From the NCBI RefSeq assembly GCF_001953875.1, contig NZ_MQUR01000004.1, positions 95,112 through 159,111 of the forward strand: a stretch of DNA of 64,000 nt, given 5' to 3'. The stretch comes from Streptomyces amritsarensis. GTDB taxonomy: Bacteria; Actinomycetota; Actinomycetes; Streptomycetales; Streptomycetaceae. Position 1 is the stretch's first letter. Each line of letters begins with the position of its first letter. This document shows positions 16,284 through 24,791 of this stretch, piece by piece. A program made the position numbers and the translations under genes. Below the pieces are notes generated by a model that worked only from the letters and a program-made list of their open reading frames with translations, was not told the origin of the DNA and did no database searches.

Positions 16284-17490
16284 GCACGGGGGCCGGGCTG
16301 CCCTGCGTCCAGTCCGGGGGAAGCGCCGCGAGGGCGTCGCCGGCGGCGGCGCCCCGCAGGAAGGCCGCGCCGTGGCCGGCGGTGATGCGGGCCCCGGTGC
16401 CTTCCCAGGTGACGGGGACCAGCCGGGTCAGTCCGGGGGCGGGGCGTACGCAACCCGTCACGGGCACGTGCGGCAGCGGATCCAGGGCCCGGCCGCAGAG
16501 GCCCGCGAGGAGCGGGCCGAGGAGGGTGTGGGCGGCGACCAGGGCCGCGTACGGGTTCCCGGGCAGGCCCACCACCCAGCGGCCGGAGGGGAGTTCGGCG
16601 AGGAGCATCGGGTGGCCGGGGCGGCAGGCGACCGTGTCGACGACCATCCGGGCCCCGGCCTCGGCGAGCAGCCGGCGCAGCTGGTCGGTGGTGCCGGCGG
16701 AGGTGGAGCCGGTGACCGCCACGACCTCGGTGTCCCGGGTGCCGTGCACGGCCGCGGCCAGTGAGCCCGCCGGCCGGTCGCTCACGTGCCGTACCCCGCG
16801 GCTCTCGCCGCCCAGTACGGCGACCAGGGCCGGCAGGGCCGGTCCGAGGGCGTCGCGCACCCGCCCCGGACCGGGCGGGCCCGCGTGGTCCAGTTCGTCA
16901 CCGGTGACCAGGAGCCGGACCCGGGGCGCGGGCCGTACCGGCAGGGTGTCGTGACCGCAGGACGCCGCCAGTCCGAGCAGCGCCGGGCCGATCCGGGTGC
17001 CCGCCGGTACGAGACAGCTGCCGGCCGGGGCGTCCTCGCCCGCCCGCCGGATGTGCCGGCCCGGTGGCGGCACGGGCCCGGCGACCAGGCCGTCGGCGCC
17101 GGCCAGGGCCGCTTCCACCGGCAGTACGGCGCGTGCCCCCGCCGGGACCTGCGCCCCGGTGGAGATCTCCACGCACTCGCCCGCGCCGAGCAGGCCCTCC
17201 CACACGGTGCCCGCCCGGACGGCTCCGCGGATCCGCCAGGGGCCGGTGCCCGCCACCGCGTAGCCGTCCATGGCGGCCGTGTCGAACGCCGGCAGCGGCT
17301 GCGGGGTGCGCAGGGCGGCGGCCAGCGTCAGCCCGACGGCGTCCGCGAGCGCCACCGTACGGGCGGCGGACGGCCGCGGCGCCGCGTGGGCGAGCATCCG
17401 TGCCTGCTCCCAGGGCAGTTCCCGGTGCCGCGGCGAGGCGGCGGGTACGGCTGCGGGCAGGGCTGCGGTGGCGGCGGTCGCGGGAGGCAT
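16270..17490 (-). CDS. moeA: Molybdopterin molybdenumtransferase MoeA-like
   Basis: A 406-residue MoeA/gephyrin-E family protein, which inserts molybdate into molybdopterin. Visible motifs are AFDTAAMDGYAV (substrate cleft), TGDEL and the conserved LPGNPYAALV. The usual GGVSxG segment is TGSTSAGTTDQL, as in a divergent actinomycete subfamily, and the usual SN-containing strand is changed to RDALGPAL. The catalytic capacity is therefore a little less certain than for a canonical MoeA. It does not sit with other cofactor genes. The start at 17490 precedes an Ala-rich leader before the first conserved region. Confidence 0.85.
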   Translation of the reverse strand: MPPATAATAALPAAVPAASPRHRELPWEQARMLAHAAPRPSAARTVALADAVGLTLAAALRTPQPLPAFDTAAMDGYAVAGTGPWRIRGAVRAGTVWEGLLGAGECVEISTGAQVPAGARAVLPVEAALAGADGLVAGPVPPPGRHIRRAGEDAPAGSCLVPAGTRIGPALLGLAASCGHDTLPVRPAPRVRLLVTGDELDHAGPPGPGRVRDALGPALPALVAVLGGESRGVRHVSDRPAGSLAAAVHGTRDTEVVAVTGSTSAGTTDQLRRLLAEAGARMVVDTVACRPGHPMLLAELPSGRWVVGLPGNPYAALVAAHTLLGPLLAGLCGRALDPLPHVPVTGCVRPAPGLTRLVPVTWEGTGARITAGHGAAFLRGAAAGDALAALPPDWTQGSPAPVLSAG

Positions 17491-17785
17491 GGGACGACTC
17501 TCGCCGCGCGGCGTTTCGGGGCGCCGCCGGGAGGGTTGCCGCGGCGCGGCGAACCGCTCACGGCGCGGACGGCCCCCGTGTGAGCCGCCCGGACCCCCAG
17601 GGGGCTGGGGCGACGTACCCGCCGCGGCGGATGCCGCCGGGGGCCGCCGCGGCCGGCCCGGCGGCGGCCTCGGGGCGGCTCCGCGCAGGCTCAGCCGGAC
17701 CGGCTCCCGGCAGGCGTCTTCGCGGGGGACCCGGACTGTCACCCCGGACCTGAGCCCCGCCTCGGCCCGGGGGCGGTCGTCGGCC

Positions 17786-19072
17786 TCAGGTACGCCGTGG
17801 CGGACAGACGGCGGACCCTCCCCGCAGGGGCCATGGCCGATGCCCGCCCGGCCCGGCCGGGCGGGGCGCGGTTGCGGCTGCGTCCTTCTCGGTGGCGACG
17901 GCTGCGGCGGAGAGCAGGGTCGCTCCGGCGAGGCTGCCCCAGAGGGCGAGGGGGCCGAGGGGTGCGAGAGCGGTGATGACGGCCGGGGAGACGGCGAGCC
18001 CGAAGCCCGTGGAGAGCTCGAAGCGGGCGAGCACACGCCCGAGGGCATGGGCCGGGGCGAGGTCGGTGACCAGCGCCGTGGCGCTGCCGGCGTAGATGAT
18101 CTCGCCGATGGTGCAGACCACGGACACCGCGGCGACGGCGGGGGCGCCCCAGCCCGCCCCCAGCGAGGCGGCCGCGAGGAACCCCGCGTAGGACGCGGCG
18201 AGCACCACGCCGCCGAGGGCCAGGACCGTCCGCCGGGGGAAGCGGGACATCCACACGGTGACCGGTACCTGAAGGGTGACCACGAGCACCGTGTTGGCCA
18301 CGAACACGGCCGCGGGCCACACCGGGGAGGCATGCAGGTGCGTCACCAGCACCAGGGGGAGCGCGATCTCGGGGACGTTGAGGCAGAAGACGTAGACCAC
18401 GTTGGCGGCCCGCAGAGCGCGCATCGGGGGCGCGGGCTCCTCGGCGGCGGCCTCGGCCGGCGCTGCGGCCGGACGCGCGTGCAGGCGGACCGACCACGCC
18501 AGGGCCGCCGCGGCGAGGTAGGCGATCCCGGTGACGGCCGCCATCGCCTGGAGTGCCGTGGCGCCGCCGGCCAGGCAGGCGGTGGCGAGGAGCGCGCCCG
18601 CGCCCAGGCCCGCGTTGCGCAGGGCGCGGCCCGCCGCGAGGGCGGTGTCGCGTTCCCGGCCGTGGGCGACCGTGGCGACCAGGGCCGCGTGGGCGGCCGG
18701 CCAGGCCTGGTTGCCGACGCCGAGGAGGAGCGCCGCCGTCGCGAACGGCCAGACGTGCCCGGCCGGCGTGGCCAGCAGCATCGCCACACCGAGGGCCCGT
18801 ACCAGCATCGACGCCGCCACCACCGCGCTGCGTGCACCCCGGTCCAGCCACCGGCCCACGGCGGGCATGCACACCAGGCCGATGACGATTCCGGCGGTCA
18901 TGGCGGTGCCGGTCGCGGGAGCGGACAGCCGCAGCACCATGACCCCGTAGAGCAGCAGGAAGGGGCGCAGCAGGCCGGTGCCGAGCGCGTCCACGACCAG
19001 GGCGACGGCGTAGCGGGGGCCTCCGCAGGCCCGGACCAGGGCGCGGGGCCGGATCTTGGGGATGGTTTCCAT
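17786..19072 (-). CDS. MFS transporter (probable exporter)
   Basis: A 428-residue major facilitator protein with about 12 hydrophobic segments in two halves. They are joined by a charged cytoplasmic loop rich in Ala/Glu/Pro (about 190-225). The motif A-like loop VGRWLDRGARS follows helix 2 and MSRFPRRTVLALGG occupies the matching place in the second half. The tail is basic and Pro-rich. It starts 99 bases from a divergent ArsR-type gene, with a perfect operator palindrome between them, so it is probably a regulated efflux pump. The substrate is unknown. ATG 19072 is chosen; a longer start would run into the operator. Confidence 0.88.
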   Translation of the reverse strand: METIPKIRPRALVRACGGPRYAVALVVDALGTGLLRPFLLLYGVMVLRLSAPATGTAMTAGIVIGLVCMPAVGRWLDRGARSAVVAASMLVRALGVAMLLATPAGHVWPFATAALLLGVGNQAWPAAHAALVATVAHGRERDTALAAGRALRNAGLGAGALLATACLAGGATALQAMAAVTGIAYLAAAALAWSVRLHARPAAAPAEAAAEEPAPPMRALRAANVVYVFCLNVPEIALPLVLVTHLHASPVWPAAVFVANTVLVVTLQVPVTVWMSRFPRRTVLALGGVVLAASYAGFLAAASLGAGWGAPAVAAVSVVCTIGEIIYAGSATALVTDLAPAHALGRVLARFELSTGFGLAVSPAVITALAPLGPLALWGSLAGATLLSAAAVATEKDAAATAPRPAGPGGHRPWPLRGGSAVCPPRRT

Positions 19073-19108
19073 GGCGTCAAGCTGCGTCCGGCCGCCGGGC
19101 CGGGCACG

Positions 19109-19133
19109 CGGGTTGACGGACATCGTCAACCCG
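19109..19133. promoter_or_regulatory. Perfect palindromic operator, ArsR/MFS intergenic
   Basis: Ten-base arms CGGGTTGACG and CGTCAACCCG flank a five-base spacer (GACAT). The site is centred in the 99-base gap between divergent MFS and ArsR-type genes. A TTGACG within the left arm could serve as a -35 element, so binding would block a promoter. Confidence 0.7.
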
Positions 19134-19171
19134 GTGGCGGGGCGGGCGGCCCGGTCGGGGATGCTGGGCGG

Positions 19172-20257
19172 GTGACGTTGAGGATCGACATCGGCGGCCT
19201 GCCGTCCGCAGGGTTGCGGTTCGCCGCCTCCCCGCTGGCCGAACTGACCGCGATGCTGCACGTGCTGGCCGAGCCGGAGCACCATCCGCAGCTCGCCGGC
19301 TGGGCCGGCGAGGTGGCGGCCGGGATGCCGCCGGAGCTGGCCGAGCGCCTGCGGGAGGCGGACTTCCTCTGGCGTTCCTCACAGGCCGACTTCCTGCTCC
19401 CGGCCCGGCCCCGGCCGACCCTCGCCGAGGAGTTGGACGATGTGGACCGGATCGACGACGAGAGGTACGTGACGGCGGCGCTCGTCACCACGTGCGGCAG
19501 CAACCGGGTCCGCTTCGGGGCGCCTTCGCCGCTGACCGACCCGGCGGCGCGCGAACGCGCCCTGGATGTGGCGCAGGCCCGCGGCGCACGGCAGGAGGCC
19601 TTCGCGGCGCGGCTGCTCGCGGACCCGCCTGCCGTACGGGCGCGCGTGCGCGACACCCTCGCCGGTTGCGCCGAGGCCTTCTTCGACGCGGCCTGGGCGG
19701 ACATCGCCGTACGGCTCGCCACCGACCTGCGCGTGAAGAACGACCTGCTCAGGCGGCACGGCATGGGGGCGGCGCTCGCGGCGGTCTCCGGCGCGGTCTC
19801 CCTGGCACCGGACGGCGGCCACATCGTCGTGGACAAGCTCCCGGACAAGGCGACCGCCGCCCGGGGTACCGGAGTCACCTTCATACCCAGCGTGTTCGGC
19901 GGCCCGCACCTCGCGGTGGTGCACGCCCCCGGCTGGCAGCCGGTGGTGCAGTACCCGGTGGCGGAGCCGGATCCGTCGGAGCCCGTGTCGCTGGAGACGG
20001 TCACGCTGCGGCTGGAGGCGCTCGCGCATCCGGTGCGCCTGCGGCTGCTGCGCACCCTGGCCCGCGGCCCGCACACCACCCGCGAACTGGCCCACGCCTG
20101 GGAGCTCTCACCGCCGGAGGTGTCCCGTCACCTCGCCGTCCTGCGCCGCGCCGGCCTGCTCACGGCCCGTCGGCGCGGTCGCTACGTCCGCTACACCCTC
20201 AATCTGCCCGATCTGACGGCGCTGGGCGCCGACCTGCTGGCGGCCGTACTGCGCTGA
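19172..20257 (+). CDS. ArsR-type regulator with DUF5937-like N-terminus
   Basis: A 361-residue protein. The N-terminal 260 residues resemble the DUF5937-type region found before ArsR helix-turn-helix domains in actinomycetes. The C-terminal winged helix (about 280-361) is clear: LEALAHPVRLRLLRTLARG, then ELSPPEVSRHLAVLRRAGLL and the wing RRRGRYVRYTLN. No CxC metal motif is seen, so it is unlikely to be a classical metal sensor. GTG 19172 fits the divergent arrangement with the MFS gene. It probably represses itself and the MFS gene through the palindrome at 19109-19133. Confidence 0.87.
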   Translation: MTLRIDIGGLPSAGLRFAASPLAELTAMLHVLAEPEHHPQLAGWAGEVAAGMPPELAERLREADFLWRSSQADFLLPARPRPTLAEELDDVDRIDDERYVTAALVTTCGSNRVRFGAPSPLTDPAARERALDVAQARGARQEAFAARLLADPPAVRARVRDTLAGCAEAFFDAAWADIAVRLATDLRVKNDLLRRHGMGAALAAVSGAVSLAPDGGHIVVDKLPDKATAARGTGVTFIPSVFGGPHLAVVHAPGWQPVVQYPVAEPDPSEPVSLETVTLRLEALAHPVRLRLLRTLARGPHTTRELAHAWELSPPEVSRHLAVLRRAGLLTARRRGRYVRYTLNLPDLTALGADLLAAVLR

Positions 20258-20387
20258 TCGGCCGCGGGCCGGTTCGGCGGCGGAGCACGGACGGCGTGGC
20301 GCAGGTCACGCCACTGCTGTTGTCACAGCGGGCGGGGCACCGGTGTCTTGTGCCCGGAAGCCGACAGCGAGAGAACGGAAGCCCACC

Positions 20388-21608
20388 ATGGCCGAGAACA
20401 CCGAAGTCATCGTGATCGGCGGCGGATACGCCGGCGTCATGGCCGCCAACCGCCTGACGCGGCGCCCCGACGTCAGCGTGACGCTCGTCAACCCGCGCCC
20501 CTCCTTCGTCGAGCGGATCCGCCTGCACCAGCTGGTCGGCGGCTCCGACGACGCGGTCGTCGAGTACGCGGACGTCCTGGGCCGTGGCATCCGCCTGCTG
20601 GTCGACACCGTGACGGGCATCGACGCGGCGGCACGCCGGGTGACGCTGGCGTCGGGCGGCACGGCCGCCTACGACTACCTGGTCTACGCCGTAGGCAGCG
20701 GCAGCGCCGACCCGGGTGTGCCCGGGGCCGCGGAGTTCGCCTACCCGATCAACAGCCTCGAAGAGGCGCAACGGCTTCGGCCGGTGCTCGCGGCCGCGCC
20801 CGCGACGGCGGCGGTGACCGTGGTCGGGGCCGGCCCGACCGGTATCGAGACCGCCGCCGAACTGGCGGAGCAGGGGCGGGCGGTGACGTTGGTCTGCGGC
20901 GGGCTGCTCGGCCCGTACCTGCACGCCCGAGGCCGGCGCTCGGTCGCCCGGCGGCTGGCCGGGCTCGGCGTGACCGTGGTGGACGGCCCCGGCACGAAGG
21001 TGACGGCCGTGACCCGTGACGCCGTGCGTCTGGCCGACGGCCGCGAACTGCCCAGCGGGGTGAGCGTCTGGACGGCCGGCTTCGGTGTGCCGGACCTGGC
21101 CGTCCGCAGTGGGCTGAGCACCGACGCGGTGGGCCGCCTGCTCACGGACGAGACGCTGACCAGCGTGGACGACGACCGCATCGTCGCGGCCGGCGACTCG
21201 GCGGCGCCGTCGGACCTGCCCCTGCGGATGAGCTGCCAGGCGGCGGTACCGCTGGGTGCGCGGGCCGCCGACACGGTGCTCAGCCGGATCGCGGGCGAGC
21301 GGCCCGCACCTCTCAACGCGGTGTTCGCGGGCCAGTGCATCAGCCTCGGCCGCCGCGCGGGCATCTTCCAGTTCGCCCGCCGCCACGACGTCGCACTCGG
21401 ATTGCACATCGGCGGCCGCCCCGGTGCCACGCTCAAGGAGTTCATCTGCCGGGGCATCGTCAAGCACCTGGCCGGCGAAGCCCGCGAGCCCGGCTCGTAC
21501 GGCCTCCACCGCGTATCGGGCGGCGCCAAGCGCCGCGAGCTGCTCGCCGCGGCCCCCGCGCAATCCGCTGGGACGGACGCCCTCCGGGCGGCGAAACTGC
21601 CCCGGTGA
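20388..21608 (+). CDS. FAD-dependent NAD(P)H oxidoreductase (NDH-2-like)
   Basis: A 406-residue two-dinucleotide-fold flavoprotein. The FAD motif is VIVIGGGYAGVMAANRL at the N-terminus and the NAD(P)H motif is VTVVGAGPTGIETAAELAEQG near residue 145. A third FAD contact is DDRIVAAGDSA near residue 265. The overall pattern matches type II NADH dehydrogenases and related oxidoreductases. No C-terminal membrane helix is obvious, so whether it feeds quinones is uncertain. ATG 20388 is preceded by GAACGGAAG. In actinomycetes such genes often neighbour an ECF sigma factor, but none is adjacent here. Confidence 0.88.
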   Translation: MAENTEVIVIGGGYAGVMAANRLTRRPDVSVTLVNPRPSFVERIRLHQLVGGSDDAVVEYADVLGRGIRLLVDTVTGIDAAARRVTLASGGTAAYDYLVYAVGSGSADPGVPGAAEFAYPINSLEEAQRLRPVLAAAPATAAVTVVGAGPTGIETAAELAEQGRAVTLVCGGLLGPYLHARGRRSVARRLAGLGVTVVDGPGTKVTAVTRDAVRLADGRELPSGVSVWTAGFGVPDLAVRSGLSTDAVGRLLTDETLTSVDDDRIVAAGDSAAPSDLPLRMSCQAAVPLGARAADTVLSRIAGERPAPLNAVFAGQCISLGRRAGIFQFARRHDVALGLHIGGRPGATLKEFICRGIVKHLAGEAREPGSYGLHRVSGGAKRRELLAAAPAQSAGTDALRAAKLPR

Positions 21609-21860
21609 ACACCGCGGACCCGACGCCCCGCCCGCACCCCGCGCCCGTACGGGACCTGCCGGCGCGGGGCCCCCGCGCCTGGGGCGGCCGTCCCGGACTT
21701 CGCGGGGATGCCTCCGCTTCCTCCGCTTCATCCGCCGAGGCCTCGACAAGGCCGTGCCACTGATCGACGAGGAATATCGCGCCGCGTATCTCGCGAGACT
21801 CCGGACGCCGAACGGTATCGCGGCGCGCCGTATTCCCGCGGCGACCTGACACCCGCCCCC

Positions 21861-22124
21861 TCATTTTCCGGGTTTCGACTCCCAGCCCTGCTTGATGCGC
21901 TCCTCGAATTCCGGGTTCTTCACGGTCACTGTGGAATGTCCCGTGTACATGGCACCCGGGCCGTCCAGGGGGAGGAGCAGGACGGCCGGCCGCTCGGCGG
22001 TGACGGGGCCGGCCATCGAGGTCGCCAGCAGGCCGATGCCGCTGCCCACCAGCGCCACGCAGACTCCGGCCAGGATGACACCGCGGATCCAGGACTGACC
22101 GCGGATCCAGGACTGCTCGAACAC
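21861..22124 (-). CDS. Small single-pass membrane protein
   Basis: An 87-residue protein I cannot assign. Its N-terminus contains QSWIRG twice, produced by an 18-base tandem duplication at 22080-22115. A hydrophobic helix (about 15-38) follows, then a hydrophilic part ending NPEFEERIKQGWESKPGK. ATG 22124 has no strong ribosome site, and a start inside the repeat cannot be excluded. It faces away from the MMPL gene; the 285-base gap could hold divergent promoters. Confidence 0.6.
   Translation of the reverse strand: MFEQSWIRGQSWIRGVILAGVCVALVGSGIGLLATSMAGPVTAERPAVLLLPLDGPGAMYTGHSTVTVKNPEFEERIKQGWESKPGK
22080..22115 (-). repeat. 18-bp perfect tandem duplication
   Basis: The unit ACCGCGGATCCAGGACTG occurs twice without a gap (22080-22097 and 22098-22115). 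It encodes the doubled QSWIRG of the small membrane protein. Because it is in frame, it only lengthens the protein. Confidence 0.9.
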
Positions 22125-22409
22125 GACGATTCTCCGATCTCCGTCCGATACGGGCTCCCCGGGATTTCCCGGTGGAGGCGTAGGTCAAATACACCCGGCG
22201 CGCGTGCGGGCGTCACGCCACGGAAATGCGTGACTTGACGTCCGGCCGATGTGTTCACCGCTTCCGGAACGCCGCATCGAAACCCTTTCTCGGATTCTGT
22301 CAAGTGACGAATGGCCGGGACTACGGCCTCTCCCCTGCCCCCGGCAGGGTGGCATTCGACCGTCCTGCGCAAGAGCAGGAGCGAATCGCCGTCCGGACCG
22401 GAGGCCCCG

Positions 22410-24791
22410 ATGTTCCGTCGTGCAGGGAGGTTCGTGACCCGTCGTCCCCGACTGGTCCTCCTCGCCGCGCTCGTGTTCCTGGTGTTGTCCGCCGTGTTCG
22501 GCGCGGATGCGAGCGGCCGGCTCAAGACGCAGGGGTACGACGATCCGCGGTCCGAGTCCAGCCGCGCCGCGGCCGTCGCCGCCCGGCATGCGGGGGCCTC
22601 GCCGAACCTGGTCGTCGTCGCGCAGGCCCGTGGCGGCTCCGTCGACAGCCCGGCCGCCCGGAGCGCGGGCGAGGCTCTGACCAGGCGTCTCACCGCCGAA
22701 CCGGACGTGGACGCGGTGTCCTCGTACTGGACGGGCGACGCCGCGGGCCGGGCGGCCGAGCTGCGCAGCCGGGACGGCCGCGCAGCCATGCTGGTCGCGC
22801 ACGTGGACGGCGAGGGCGACCGGCTCGCCGCGCGGGTCGAGCGGCTGCGGGAGGAGCTGGGCACCCCGGCCGGCGCCGGGACGGGGGCGCCGGCCCTGAC
22901 GGTGCACGTCGCGGGGCCCGCGCTGGTGGACGCCGAGCTCCAGCGCCTCTCGGAGTCCGACCTGAAGCGCGCCGAGGCCGTCGTCCTGCCCGGCACCCTG
23001 ATCCTGCTGGTCCTGGTGTTCGGCAGCGTCGTGGCCGCCGCCCTGCCCGTGCTCGTCGGCGTCCTCGCCATCGCCGGGACGCTGCTGGCCCTGAGCGTCC
23101 TCGGCAGCGTCACCGACGTGTCCGTCTTCGCCCTGAACCTCACCACGGCGCTCGGCCTGGGCCTGGGCATCGACTACGGCCTGCTGGTCGTCTCGCGCTT
23201 CCGCGAGGAGCTCGCCGGCGGCCGCACCCCGCGCACCGCGGCCGTACGGACCGTGCGCACCGCCGGTCACACGATCGCGTTCAGCGCCGCGACGGTCTCC
23301 GCCGCGCTCGCCACCCTGCTGGTCTTTCCCCCGTACTTCCTGCGTTCCTTCGCCTACGCGGGCATCGCCGTCGTGGTGATCGCCGCGGTGAGCGCCGTGA
23401 CCGTGCTGCCGGCTCTGCTGGCCCTGCTCGGGAAGCGGGTGAACGCCTGGGCCGTGCCCTGGCGGCGCCGGGCCCGCTCCGGGTCGCCCTCGCGGCTCTG
23501 GGAGGGGCTGGCGCGCATCGTCGTACGCCGGCCGCTGCTGGCGGCGCTGCCGGTGATCAGCCTGCTGGCGCTGCTCGCCGGGCCGTTCGCCCACGCCGGG
23601 TTCGCCACGCCTGACGACCGGGCGCTGCCGAAGGACTCTGCGGCCCGGCTGACCGGTGACCTGGTGCGCGACGCGTTCGACATGAAGGGCGCCGGCGCGC
23701 TCACCGTGGTCACCACCGCTGCGGCGGCGCCCTCGGCGCGGGAGGACCACGCCCGCAGGCTGTCCGCGCTGCCGCAGGTCGCCCAGGTGGTCACGCCCGA
23801 GGGCACCTTCCGCGACGGGGCGCCCGCTCCGGTCCCCGGCTCCGCCCGGTTGGCGGCGGCCGGCCCGGCCGCTGCCGCCGCAGCAGGTCCTGCCCGGCTG
23901 TCCGTGGTGCCCCTGGTGGACCCGCAGTCGCGGGCCGCCCAGCAGCTGGTGCGCGACGTCCGGGCGATTCCCGGCCCGGCCGGCGCCGACGTCCTCGTCG
24001 GCGGTCCGAGCGCGGTGCTGGTCGACGCCAAGGACACGGTCGGTGACCGGATCCCGGCGGCGCTCGGCCTGATCACCGCGACCACCTTCGTGCTGCTGCT
24101 GGGCTTCACGCGCAGTCTCCTGCTGCCGTTGAAGGCCATCGCGCTGAACGCCCTGAGCCTCGCGGCGGTCCTCGGCGCGATGACGTGGATCTTCCAGGCG
24201 GGCCATCTGCAGCACCTGCTCGGCTTCACCCCCGGTCCGCTCAGCACCACCATGCCGGTGCTGCTGTTCTGCATCGTCTTCGGACTCTCGGTGGACTACG
24301 AGGTGTTCGTCCTCGCACGCATCAAGGAGGCGCACGACGCGGGGCAGGACAACGCCTCCTCCATCGTGTCGGGCATCGCCCGCACCGGCGGCATCGTCAC
24401 CGCGGCCGGCGCCCTGCTCGCCTTCACCCTGCTCGGCTTCGGGACCTCCCGCGTCTCGCTCCTGCAGTTCTTCGGGATCGGCGCGGCCCTCGGCGTCCTG
24501 CTCGACGCGACGCTCGTACGGGGCGTGCTCGTACCGGCGCTCATGCGCCTGGCGGGCGGCCTGAACTGGTGGGCGCCGTGGCCGATCCGGCGCGGGGTGG
24601 CGCGCCCGGTCTCCCCTCCGCCCCCGGAGGGCGCCGTGGGGCCGCCACGGCCCGCGCCGCCCTCGGGGGGCGCGGCTCCCGTGCCCCCGCCCGCGGGCGC
24701 CGCCGGCCGTGCGTGCGCCTCCGTCCCCACCGTCCCCACCGTGCCGGCAGCCGTCCGGCCCGGGCACCACGACAAGGAAGACCCGTCATGA
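22410..24791 (+). CDS. MMPL/RND-family lipid transporter
   Basis: A 793-residue RND-superfamily transporter of the MMPL type. The N-terminal helix (RRPRLVLLAALVFLVLSAVFG) is followed by an extracytoplasmic domain and two blocks of helices. A conserved motif is seen in each half: LGLGIDYGLLVVSRFREEL and FGLSVDYEVFVLARIKEAH, whose Asp-Tyr pairs carry the proton relay. MMPL proteins export lipids, siderophores or polyketide-derived molecules. A GGAGG site precedes ATG 22410. Its stop overlaps the start of the KS-AT-ACP-AOS gene as ATGA. This is strong evidence that it exports, or helps make, that enzyme's product. Confidence 0.92.
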   Translation: MFRRAGRFVTRRPRLVLLAALVFLVLSAVFGADASGRLKTQGYDDPRSESSRAAAVAARHAGASPNLVVVAQARGGSVDSPAARSAGEALTRRLTAEPDVDAVSSYWTGDAAGRAAELRSRDGRAAMLVAHVDGEGDRLAARVERLREELGTPAGAGTGAPALTVHVAGPALVDAELQRLSESDLKRAEAVVLPGTLILLVLVFGSVVAAALPVLVGVLAIAGTLLALSVLGSVTDVSVFALNLTTALGLGLGIDYGLLVVSRFREELAGGRTPRTAAVRTVRTAGHTIAFSAATVSAALATLLVFPPYFLRSFAYAGIAVVVIAAVSAVTVLPALLALLGKRVNAWAVPWRRRARSGSPSRLWEGLARIVVRRPLLAALPVISLLALLAGPFAHAGFATPDDRALPKDSAARLTGDLVRDAFDMKGAGALTVVTTAAAAPSAREDHARRLSALPQVAQVVTPEGTFRDGAPAPVPGSARLAAAGPAAAAAAGPARLSVVPLVDPQSRAAQQLVRDVRAIPGPAGADVLVGGPSAVLVDAKDTVGDRIPAALGLITATTFVLLLGFTRSLLLPLKAIALNALSLAAVLGAMTWIFQAGHLQHLLGFTPGPLSTTMPVLLFCIVFGLSVDYEVFVLARIKEAHDAGQDNASSIVSGIARTGGIVTAAGALLAFTLLGFGTSRVSLLQFFGIGAALGVLLDATLVRGVLVPALMRLAGGLNWWAPWPIRRGVARPVSPPPPEGAVGPPRPAPPSGGAAPVPPPAGAAGRACASVPTVPTVPAAVRPGHHDKEDPS

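Noticed and set aside
21700..21849. A protein-like stretch ending the frame at 21849 (RGLDKAVPLIDEEYRAAYLA)
   Set aside because: It reads like a real helical protein end with ordinary codons, but there is no suitable start with a ribosome site. It may be a gene remnant or the tail of a very short gene; not enough to call.
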